A DNA stretch of 64,000 nt from Isoetes taiwanensis (lineage: Eukaryota > Streptophyta > Lycopodiopsida > Isoetales > Isoetaceae). A program made the position numbers and the translations under genes. This document shows positions 30,344 through 40,640 of this stretch, piece by piece. Under the pieces are notes generated by a model that saw only the letters and a program-made list of their open reading frames with translations, did not search any database and had not been told where the DNA came from. Within the stretch, counting starts at the first letter, position 1. Each line of letters begins with the position of its first letter. The stretch covers positions 15,722,826-15,786,825 of the forward strand of contig JAJEKV010000005.1 in NCBI GenBank assembly GCA_021234155.1. The letters run 5' to 3'.

Positions 30344-32080
30344 ACCCCCTTAATCTTCTCAAGTGAACAAACCTTCATATAATCTTCTTCTTGAGAATTT
30401 TGCATCATCTTGGAGTCTTCGTCTTCTTTACGCTTTTGCTCTGAAAACTTCTTCACTATTACAGTCATATTGCATTCTCCCATTCAACTATTATTTCAAC
30501 CGCATTTTGGGCACCTTTATCATATCAAAATCATTGAAAGAAAGATAGAATGAAGCATTCGGGATCATCCACCTGACGACTTTTCTTTCTTGGTTCCTCT
30601 CCAAAGAATTCCCTTCAACACCTTTGTAAATGCATCATCATAGTCCACATTTGTTGGTTCAAAGTGATTCAATATATAGAATGAATCTTTTGGTTCCATC
30701 TCGAAACTTAACTTCTTAGCAACGACCCTCTTGGCAAAATGCCTTCATCAATATAAACATTTACCAATTCCATAACGTGAGTCTCACTCAATATGGGTGC
30801 CACCAAGTGTGGGCTTTTATTCCTAAAATATGCTGATGCCACTGTAGTTGTGGACTCCAGTTCCCTTAACTTCATAAGCCGAATACTTGAACTTTATCCA
30901 GGTCTTGGAAGTTTGCGCGATCAAACTTCCACAATTCCCACTCACTTTCCTCATTACAAGTGCCATGTAATTTATGGCTTTCCCTAACTCCGCTTCCCCT
31001 TTGGATCCTGTGGAACTTCCAACAAGATCATAGGTTGAGAGTTTTGGGTTTTGGAGTGAACGCCTGCATCTTCTGGGCGACCTAGAAGAGTTACGCATTC
31101 TATGGATCAATACTGGCCACACGATGTGGCTTCTAACATCTTGTAGATGACCACTAATTCGCGGGTTTATGCATCCGTGATTATGGATGGCTTTTATTAC
31201 TTTTTGGACACTGGATATACCTACTAGAATTTATTCCCATACTCTTGAGCTCTCGATGTGGTTGCTTCAGATATGTATTCATATCACTGCCAAATCTTCA
31301 TCAATTTGGGAGTACTTTTATGCTTGAGTAACCTCGTAAGCCTTCATAATGATATAGAGATCTTTCTAAGATCGTAAATATCACCGGGCTATCGCTGTCG
31401 TCACAGAATAGATGAATCAATTTGAAATTTCTATAATAGAAATTGGAGATGCAACACCTCATTATTTTCATTAGGAATTGGAGTGTCCTCACCAAGTGGA
31501 TCTCTCTATGGGATCTTCATCAACTGACTATTCATGAACAAGGTTCCTTGGTCTCCCCGATGGTGTAAGATACACCAAGCTGTCGGCTCTTGTTGATGCT
31601 TTAGATAACGTAAAGATGAGTTTAAGTCCACAGATAGGGAGTATGAATTAATTCACAATCCATTATTTTAACTTTTACTAGTAGTCTTCAATTCGCATTA
31701 TGGTAAATAAATTCTGCGAATACTTCTACCTTCGCTTTTGGAGGAGGGAGTACTTTGAACATCCCCGAGTTCAAAGATTGGTTGAATCAATTTCTTCAAC
31801 AGGTCTTTTGCCTTTGTCCATTGTGTGATCGCAACAAAGGAAAACTTTTGAATAATTTATCTCGCCGGTAATATGCTCCAAAATCACGTAATGATTGTCT
31901 TCTCTATAAAGTTTGAATCTTTGAGGAGATGGGACCGTGCCTCCAAGAACAATTTGGAAACAGAGAAGATTGTATCGATTTTTGGAGAGCAGCTTGTTTG
32001 GCCAAACGCTATACCATAGGGCGCTAGCTATAGGTCGAGGTCATTACGGCACTTTTTGCCATAAAAATTTTCTATGACGA

Positions 32081-32093
32081 GCTCCTGATACCA
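32081..32093 (-). promoter_or_regulatory. Primer-binding site, initiator-Met tRNA type
   Basis: On the minus strand TGGTATCAGGAGC directly follows the TAACA end of the 5' LTR. The canonical plant copia site is TGGTATCAGAGC; there is one extra G. Confidence 0.75.
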
Positions 32094-32313
32094 TGTTAGA
32101 AATAGAATTGTATGAAAATCAGAGTATATTCGAGATGATCGTGAGTTAATCCAAATAACCTAGATTGCGGCTTCTTTTGAGATAATCGCAGTGAAGAGAT
32201 GAGTTGCATTCTTCATGAATGGATATCCGCCATCATCATGTCATTTGGCATGGATCGATGATGTGTACAAGCACATTGTTCAGGGAGATTAATCCTTATT
32301 GATTTCTGTTAAT
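32094..32313 (-). repeat. LTR copy 2 (5' LTR)
   Basis: It begins TGTTAGAAATAGAATTG in the plus orientation. About 40 bp beyond the shared part (to about 32350) the sequence ends 'ACAATTCTATTTCATAA', nearly the reverse complement of its own start. The true outer boundary may therefore lie at about 32350, or another LTR end abuts here. Confidence 0.7.
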
Positions 32314-32904
32314 ATGAATATATACAATTTTTCGCACAATTCTATTTCATAATAACTGGAAGAGCAAATGTCACCAGATTTTGCTTGAACTAACAATAAT
32401 AGTTCTCCAACAATATTTTGCAATCAAAATCTACATTTGTTGCATACTTTTTCAACTCTCTCTCGCTCTCGAGATCATAAAATGGGCCTTGAATTCATCG
32501 CAAAATACCTATGGAAATGCTCTGCTTCTAAGAGAAGCCTAATAACCTATTGTTAGGACTATCTCGAGCCTTATACGAGATTGAGGATAGAGAGGCCAAT
32601 TAAAAAAATAAACAAGGAAGGAACAAATCTCTCAGATTTAAGCTCCCAAATCGACCGTAATTCCATTATTTCTGCCAAGATCACCTTGAGCTCCTATGTC
32701 TGGACTTTCTCTTGCTGATTAGGAACTCCAGACTAAGTTTAAGACTGGACCTTTTTCCACTGCGGTCGGTGAAACCAGCTTACAGTCCCTTGTGCAAAAT
32801 GAACCCTTTCTGAAGAATGAATTTTTAATAAATAGCCGTATGCATAAAGGATGCCGATGCTAAACCTTATCCTCGCGACCCTAATCAATTGAACCAGAGG
32901 AAAA

Positions 32905-33158
32905 TGTTGCCAAATTAAAATATACGGAAAAATTCAGATCGATTAAGAGTTCATCACAGTTGATCCAAATAGCTTGGAATGTGGGTTTGTTGATAAGAGA
33001 TGTAAAGAGATGAAATGTACCCCTTCATAAATGGATACATTTCTTATACACGCTATGTCCTTTGGCATGATTGGATGTGATGTGTACAAGAAAACTAATT
33101 TATTTTTGTCTGGAAATTAAACACTTATTTATTACTGTTAATACTCCCCCTTAATCTT
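32905..33158 (-). repeat. LTR copy 3 with polypurine tract
   Basis: A third copy of the same LTR (32905-33142) is followed by CTCCCCCTTAATCTT (33144-33158), the minus-strand polypurine tract AAGATTAAGGGGGAG. It is therefore the 3' LTR of a second element whose body would extend to the right. No matching 5' LTR was seen to the right, so that element is truncated or this is the surviving end. Confidence 0.7.
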
Positions 33159-33184
33159 CATGAACAAACCTTCAAATAGTCTTC

Positions 33185-33257
33185 TTTTTGAGACTTTGTG
33201 GCGACTTCACATTTTTGGAGTCTTTGTGGCGACTTCACATTTTTTGAGACTTTATGG
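33185..33257 (+). repeat. 27-28-bp tandem repeat, about 2.6 copies
   Basis: 'TTTTTGAGACTTTGTGGCG' plus 'ACTTCACA' repeats at 33185 and 33212, with a partial copy at 33240. It sits just inside the polypurine tract of LTR copy 3. Confidence 0.88.
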
Positions 33258-35204
33258 AACGAGCACACACATCATTCACATGGAAGATGCCAATCAGATA
33301 AGCGATGCATTGAGGCATATGAATCAATAACCTGCATGGGCAAATAAAGCACTACATCAAATTGACTCAAAGTAAAAGAGAATATGTGTTAAAACAACAC
33401 ATTTGGCATGAGGAATAACCTTCTTAACTAATGTTAGTGAAAAGTAGAAGGCCTTAAACACATGCACAAAAACACATGGCAATTTTATGGACATGCTTGG
33501 AAATTAACTAACGTGGAGATGTTTAGTACACTTAGACATACAAGAAATTTATCGCCATTTCTCTACTAACCATTAGACCTGGATTCATGTTGTTGTCCAA
33601 CATTTGATAATGCACAATTTAAGACCCTTTAAGTTATAGCATGAGAAAAACATCGTCCATTTGATTTTATCCTCAAACATTGTCTATCTACCATACAGAT
33701 TCATCTACATTTTGCATCATTGTTACTAAGTAGTATTTTTGTCGATATGGAGACGTGGATTTGAACCACACTATAGCTACATATCCTTAGTCTGTAGGAT
33801 AGATGAATCTTTATGCTTAATAACCATAGGATTCCAAACCATTGCGCTCCCCTTTTTTTTCCCCTTTTATCGACTCCCTTTGCATTTTAGGTCCATTATT
33901 TGATCAAATTATCTTGCAAAAAGATGTACTTGAACATGCGTTTCTGCATAAGGCAATGTGTATTCTTGCATGCACTATTAGTACACGAATATTATATTCT
34001 ACACCTTTTAACATGTTGGTATTGTTGAATAAACATGATGCCTCATGCTAGTGGGGAAATAAATGCTTTAACCACCATGGCTTGATCTTGTTAATGTGTG
34101 CACTCTTAAAAATCATTTTTAATTAAAGGGTTCAACTCAAACATTAAAGTTTGTTTAACGACTCGGGGACTAAATTACAAAAATAGATTCTCTACTAACT
34201 AAGTAATCATGTTAAAATTGAACATCTCTCTTTATTTGTATGTTGTTTCATGCAATACATAATTTGTTGAGCATTTGTTCTATTCTTTGTTCCTAGAATT
34301 TAATTATAGCCTTTTAGGGACTTAGTTCAAGGCTGGCAATTTTAAGTCTCTTCAATTAGATTAGATTCACCCTCATGAGGAATTCATAGCCTTATATTTC
34401 CCGAGACTGGTCTGCCAAGGCATCACCCAAAGATTTATCCCTTCAAGTTTAGATGGAGTTCCATAAGCTTTCTTGCCTTTGGAGAGGACACTAACGGTGC
34501 TCTTGCCTTTACTTTATCAGGGTATAGGATATATACTTCAAGCTTTTGGTAATAAAGTGCCATTGCTCTATTAACACAAAGCCAAGGCATCTAACTTCTT
34601 TTCTTTTTCATTAAATTATGACTGCTGTGGCTGTAATTGCAATAATGTTAACTTCCATATTTTGCAAAAATCTTTTCATCGAAAACATCATCGAAAACAT
34701 CCTCATAAGCAAATTAAAATATTTGATGAAGCATCCATAATAAGTTATCTAAAAATTAAAGGTGCATCCATAAACAAGTTTATTTTAAGATTAAAGATTG
34801 TGGATGCCGTAAACCGAACTAAGTAATACATTTAGTATACACAAAGAGCCATACACGTTGCCTAACTAAATAAAGGCTTACGCCACGTAAAAAAAATTGC
34901 CTCAAGACTATATCTGATAACCAGAAAGTTGAAGAAAAGATCTAAGGTAACGCTTAATAGGATCAAAATGAAAGCAAATGTGCGCAGACACTACTAAATC
35001 CAAAGCAACTAAGTTCCGTGACTATACCTTTTTAACTGATTATGCAAAGAAGCGCTACGTATCTTTGTCCAAACTTGGTTGTTTTATAATCATAGTTCTA
35101 GAAAGGCATTTGCATCTACACCCAAACATCCTCATATATTTGGTATAATCCACTCAGTAACAATATTTGGGTACCGTTGATTATATCCGTAATGAGCAAT
35201 TTTC
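33258..35204. other. Gene-free AT-rich stretch
   Basis: Only one frame of 69 codons (33842-34051, plus) occurs, with no motif. A tRNA-like patch lies at about 33750-33800 (see the separate entry). Confidence 0.4.
33744..33845 (-). other. tRNA-like remnant
   Basis: On the minus strand TGTGG-TTCAAAT-CCACG forms a good T-arm (33754-33770). Upstream, ATCCT-8nt-AGGAT (33783-33800 on the plus strand) could be an anticodon arm with an 8-base loop. No acceptable D-arm or matching acceptor stem was found. It may be a decayed tRNA or tRNA-derived SINE rather than a working gene. Confidence 0.25.
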
Positions 35205-37010
35205 TCATTTCTTCCTTTTGTGAGAAATCCAAAATGAGCCATGCAGATATCTTATCTCAGAAGTGAACTTTGTTACAGCCAACAAATGGAACGCTGACAT
35301 ATATTCGTGGATATGTAATCGGCCAAGAAACATACGTAGAAGAGACGAATTTTTTGAGATAAATACTCGATGCAAATACCGTGACAAAAACGTGGTATTA
35401 GAGAATAGGCTTTTATTTTGCCAAACAAACTAGAAGAAATCATATGGTCAGGACCAAAATCGCAAGGTCGTTTCCGATTTACCTATTGTGGATGCGTAAC
35501 CTTCGCAAAACAAAATGAAAAAGAAAATGTTTTCAGAAAAATCGTATGGAAATACTCAAGATAGAAAAAAGCGGCATCGTGAGTCTATTAATTTGGAAAG
35601 GGCGGTATAAAGATGCCTTCGTGCAATCTCTTTGCCATTTAGTATATATATCATCAATAATAAGATGAGTTCCAAGCAGCATTCCAATTGTGGCTCTCGC
35701 CTTTATCCAATCAAGCTCGCTTTTAATCCAACTCAGTTTCAAGCGTAATAATCTCTCATCATGGATACTCTTTGCCTAGCATTAAGGATTCAATTGTAAT
35801 GCATACTTTCGTGATGCCCAAAAGTGATTCTATTAAGGAATCTTTTCCAGCATTAATCGTGATCTTCGTAAAAATTTTAATGCAAGCATTCTCTACTGGC
35901 GATGTACATAGCCGAAAATGATCGATTTCATCCCGCTTTAGTAATTCTCCTTCAAAGACTACATGCCTCTTCCAATTTCCCACGCTGCACTATAAATATC
36001 AATTCAATGCATTCTCGCGACAATAATGTGAGGGCTGAAGCCCATCTTTTGCGTGATTTGCTCCGGCGAATTCGCCTCTCTTCGACATGACCTACCCAAT
36101 GCCGCTATTATGCTAGGAAAATATGAACCCATTTGGTTCCATACCTTCATGCCGCGATATTTTGAAAGTACATAGCTGTGTTGATCATTGTGGTAAGACC
36201 ACATCTATGCTTTTATAAACTATTACCTTGCGGTGTCTCTCCAAGTTCTACATTTTGCAAATATATTGGCAAGCGATGCTAGCCAAGAAACTATCATGTC
36301 CGCAGATCCATTTTCAATGGCTCACTGCATGCATCCGCCAGAATATGTCACGTGATAAGCAACCTTTTAAACTAAAAAAGTAAAATTATTCTTGGCCTTG
36401 TGCTCTCATGCCCCATATTGCCAAACATCTTAAGGCGCTGCATTTAACCATACGGGATATTGACCGTGATCAGAGCTCCACATTATTGCATATATAGATG
36501 CTCTTTCTTCAGTTTCGCACTTAGTATAGCATAATACGCAGTCCAAGCAAAGTATCCAACTAAGCTCGTTAAATATCCAACTGAAGTTTGTTTTAATAAT
36601 TCTTTATCATAGTAATTTTGGGTTTGCATTAAGCATTTAATCAAGTAATACATACTCTTCAAAATGCCCTAAAAGTGACTCTCTATTTAAGGAAATCTTT
36701 CCTACGCTGCATCTCAACAAAATTTTAATGCAAGCATTCCTTCATCATAAGCTGCTGAATGAAATGTAAATGATCATATTCCCATGAAATCGTGATCCTT
36801 GTAAGCTGCTTTTCATTGAATAAACTACATGCTCTTCCAGCTTTCGCTTATTTGCATACATGTCAAATCCTCAAGCAGATTTCCTATAACATTGTCCAAG
36901 TCCGCATCATTTTAATCTGGCTTGTTTGTGGATATCTATATCTAAGACTGAGCGCACCTTAAGACCCGAGCGCTTGATAATGCATGCTTCCAAAAAGTGC
37001 AAGGTATTTA
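35205..37010 (-). pseudogene. PPR (PLS-type) protein gene relic 1
   Basis: Read leftwards on the minus strand, several PPR repeat signatures appear in canonical order but in shifting frames. At 36842-36785 'GRACSLFNEKQLTRITISW' matches 'ArxlFdeMpxRdvvSWn', and at 36730-36655 'FVEMQR...VTF' matches 'LFxeMq..g..Pd.vTF'. At 36540-36500 'LCYTKCETEERA' matches 'MYaKCGsieeAr'. At 36204-36007 'MKVWNQM' is followed by 'FPSII' and 'QITQKMGFSPHIIV', matching an inter-repeat 'H.qi.K.GF.pdiiV'. At 35940-35880 'LALKFLRRSRL' matches 'eALklFrqM'. PLS-type PPR proteins bind organellar transcripts for C-to-U editing or processing. Stops and frameshifts occur every 20-60 codons, so it cannot make a full protein. 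The region 35700-36000 resembles 36540-36860 (offset about 850 bp), as expected for a multi-repeat or duplicated PPR segment. The left limit is uncertain; below about 35580 no repeat is clear. Confidence 0.7.
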
Positions 37011-39241
37011 ATTGTCACACTTAATACCGAACAACATCGCCCATAGAGCTTGAAGGCTTATGCATTATCCACTCGTGGCCGGCTTTGTTTGTAGAGGAAA
37101 ACCCTAATTAATAACCGGAGCAAGATAATCTCTTCGTGAGCTGGCTACATACCCGTGCCGTGCTTCTAACGCAATCACACAAAGAAGGAACTCCAACGTC
37201 CGCAGAAAGCAACATCACAAATATCCGCCCTGGTTCTCGCGATAGATGGAGCTTTGTGCCGCTCTCAGCCTGCTGATATGGCGTAAGATGTAGCCAAAAT
37301 CCAACTGCCAGCATGGCATCACCGCCGCGCCTTCGCTTGTTTTAGTTACCAATTATCTCTACCGGCTTCATGTGCCTTTCCCGAATTCTAAGCTATCCAA
37401 TGGTTATTTCCACTCACCTTCAAAACTTCTAAGTGGCGCCAATCTCGCACTCCATTGAATCTTCTTCCCGCTTCTATAAATCAAGGTGGAGGAAATTAGA
37501 AAATGCCAAGAAAATAGAATGGAGATGGGAGGAGGCGCGAATTCCTCTCGTGAATGGATCATCGCCTTTCAATAGCAAAGACCTCCGCCCCATTGGCGAA
37601 AATGGCTATAGAATTCCTGCTTCTTTCGCTACCAAATTTTATGGCTCTTCAACGCGGCATTAGCATCAAACCCCATTCCAACCTTCTGCCTATATCGCCT
37701 TCAAGCTTTAAAGCCGCCTCGAAGGAGCCCTTTCTCTCAAAGGGATGATGATTCCGCGCAGATGTTTCTTCATCAAGATAATTTAAACAGATAATGAGCC
37801 TAAACTCCAGAATCGCAGAAATCCGTTCTCCGAAATCTCTAAACTGAACGAGTTTCAGGGTATTTTGTGTTCTTTCTTTTGTAATGAAGATCCTGAAAGT
37901 TACTTAGAATTTTAAATAGAGTTTACAGTAAATTTTGCCGGTGCAGCTCTTTTTGTTTGTGACCCTTTTGGGGTCAACCGGCAGAAGATTTTATCCGGCA
38001 GGTTCTCCGCGAATATGGCATTCCCGCATGTCGAACCGGTGATTCAAAGCCTAATTTCTTTACCTTATTCCTTTTAGCCAGACCCGCATGCATTTTCGCT
38101 AAAAGAATTATGTCATCTTCTAACTCATTTGGATATTGAAAGCTCCCTATTTTGCCTCAACGTTAACATGCCTATTAATTCACTTATTACACTCCAATGG
38201 CACACCATGCCCGAATCAAGCATCAAATTAGGTCGTTTTTGTGATCTTATTCTCGTAGAACTCTTGAACCTTTGTTTATGCCTATGATGAGCTTAGTGAA
38301 AATTCTCGATCAGGCTGAATCAAGTTTCGACTTAGAATACCTCAAAGAGCTATTTTCCCCGGCTTTTCTATATTTGTTTCCAAATAAGACAGTGGCAATT
38401 GTATTTATTTATGTTCCTATTTCAAGACGGTGTATTAATCCTATTATTGTTTTACATGTAGGTAGCACTACCTGCCTCAGCAGAGCTTATTTCTTGTAAG
38501 GTAATTTCATTTTGCTGCAGCATTTCAAATAAAGGTTCATGTGCTTTTAGAAACACTTTCGGCCTTCAAATTGCACTTTCTTCCTCTAATGTGAGTGCAT
38601 AGGAGGAAACATTTTCTTCCTTCAACGATGGGCTATCTTTTGTTTGGCTTCTGTATAAATGCTCTAATTTGTATAGGGTCTTCACCCTTTTACCTACTAC
38701 AGTGGATTGCTATTATGATCTTTTTATAACCTCTGCTTTAAAACTTTCATCTATCTCCGCCTAATGCCATGTTGGTGACAACTTTTTCTAGAATGTCCGA
38801 GCTCGGCAGACTTCCTCTATCCTTTCTAGGTTAGTTCGGACATCTAAGCTTTTAATCTCTGTCAGTAAAATCCCACTTTCTAACTTCTTCTTCATTAAAG
38901 AACCCTTTTCCTGGGATGGCATGGTTCTCATTGTCATGCAAACATGTATCCAAGCCAAACAAAGGATTTCAAAACACAAGAATCGATAACATGGAAAAGT
39001 TTTGCTAATATTTATTAATTCTATTTTTCATAATCTTTCATCCCGACGTAGAATCCATTTGCTCCACTCAATGTGAGAAGATTTGAGGAATTAAAGAATG
39101 AGAGAAGATTGAACCGCTCTCATAGACATAATCCAGAATTTTATACTTAGCCGCTGAATAAGAACGCGGAAGCTATGATTAAAAAATTTGTAAGATGATT
39201 CTCAAGTTTGCATCTTCTTCTTAACTTCCTCCTTTCTATTT
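37011..39241. other. Spacer between the PPR relics
   Basis: Divergent from relic 1, plus-strand frames at 37433-37663 and 37554-37748 are open. The second reads Ser-, Leu- and Lys-rich from an internal Met at about 37602, as transit peptides do, but nothing recognisable follows. Minus frames at 37108-37314 and 38788-38979 are unassigned; the first could be a decayed N-terminal part of PPR relic 1. Confidence 0.3.
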
Positions 39242-40640
39242 CTATCCTTCTACATGGCTACCAATAGCATAGTAATCTTTAGTGAATGTGTCTCTCGGAT
39301 AGTTTCTCATTTTATGTAGAGTTCCATTAATCTTTGTCCATGTGCATGGAAAAGGGATTCCTCCACTTAATGCCTTTGTCCAAACCCTTACTGCAAACAC
39401 TCCAGACTTACCCTCTTGCATTAGCTGCTGCATAGTACTTATCCCCGCCAAAGATGTTAGTAGCGTCAGCCGACAGCATAAAAAATTCAATTGTGGATCT
39501 AATCCGGTATTCCTATGGAGACCGGATGCTCCATTGACGGAACTCGCAGACCTTTGCAAGTCCATGATGCTCGTACCCGCGGCTTTAAAAGCCGGCAAGA
39601 TTTCCAATGGGATCATATTATCTCGCGACCGGCAAGTAGTTTTCTTCACCTTTAGTCGTAGTATAACTTGAATTGACGGTAAGACTCAAAATTTGATCGT
39701 CTTTTTGAGTATACATTCCTCTTCGTAAAGTCGTGTATAAATTCAAAGTTTGCGTGAGATTTATGAAAAGCTTTGAAGTCGATTCTCTTCCCTCTTTCTT
39801 TTGTAGCCTTAGATAAATGATACCGATTTGCAGAGGATACTTTTGTGTTCGTCTCCCGGAAGTATAGCTTAAAACGTAGGCTTCAAAAGCTCGTCATGGC
39901 CGTACACTATGTCTAGTGTTAGAATTCTAAGTGCATTTGGCGCGTGTAATTTATATGGGATTTTATGGAAAGCTTGAAATGGCGAATTTCCTTCCTTTAT
40001 CCATAGCATAGATAAGACATAATGATTTTGAGAGAATATTTTCGCATTAATCGCTCCTTTTGTAAGAGCTTTGGGGCTTAGATGCATTCTCAAACTTGTG
40101 CTGCTTTGCCAACGCTTCGTCCGAACTGTGGTTCCATATTGCTATAGGTGGATGTTCGTGTTTAGAGGATTCCCTCGAGCAATGCAAACATCTCTTTTTC
40201 TTTCTTTACAACATTATCCATTGTATGGAGTTCGCATGCGACATTAACCGGAAAAATGCAACCCTCTATGTAAAGTAAATTCTTCTTGTATTCTCATCTC
40301 TAACTTCAAGAGCTTCCAAAACCCTTTCTCGGGTAATTTTGCGTAAACAATAACCTAGAAATGTTTCCTTTGGAGCTACGTCACAGATGGAGAGTACGCT
40401 AATCGAAAATCCAAACTTCTATTGAATATTTAGTCTTTTCATACAAGAAGTCTTACTCTATGCAGTTGAAAAACAATAGTTGGCGTTATCCCAAGATGCA
40501 GCAGGCTTCTACCGATGGCAATTTAGTTTGTAATTGCTTTCGGCGAGTCATTATAGTGCACCTTGCAATATCCAACAACTAATAGAACAACACTCATATC
40601 ATCGGATGCACGCGTTAGTTTTGAATGCATTTACTTCAAT
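39242..40640 (-). pseudogene. PPR protein gene relic 2 with E-motif-like C terminus
   Basis: The 135-codon minus frame 39242-39649 contains 'NTGLDPQLNF' (about residues 47-56), matching the 'ieLdPqn.gny' start of the E motif of PLS-type PPR proteins. In a neighbouring frame it is followed by 'NIFGGDKYYAAANARG' ('sNiYaaagkw..aa.vR'). The frame ends 'YPRDTFTKDYYAIGSHVEG', like 'gDrSHPqt.eIya.l..l'. 'NMIPLEILPAFKAAG' upstream fits the 'kMPiePn..vWgaLLgaC' block. Further upstream (40330-39870) pieces such as 'KLLKLEMRIQEEFTL' recall 'ALkLf.eM...g...n.fTl'. Catalytic DYW-deaminase motifs (HxE, CxxC) were not seen. Frameshifts interrupt every block. Same strand and family as relic 1, so the two may be diverged tandem copies. 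Confidence 0.65.

Larger units (their letters stand above)
30129..32313 (-). mobile_element. Small Ty1/copia-type LTR element, degraded or non-autonomous
   Basis: Two related LTRs bound about 2.2 kb. The left copy (30129-30343, the 3' LTR) begins TGTTATAAACAGG and is followed by a C-rich block at 30345-30356, which on the minus strand is a GGGGG polypurine tract. The right copy (32094-32313, the 5' LTR) begins TGTTAGAAATAG. Immediately outside it, the minus strand reads TGGTATCAGGAGC, matching the initiator-Met tRNA primer site of plant copia elements with one inserted G. Only 1.7 kb lies between the LTRs, too little for gag-pol, and no Pol motif was recognised there. Open frames at 30363-30548, 30793-30987 and 30823-31122 are not assigned. 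Confidence 0.7.

Noticed and set aside
39342..39671. 109-codon plus-strand frame opposite PPR relic 2
   Set aside because: It is the antisense shadow of the minus-strand PPR C-terminal frame, which has recognisable family blocks.
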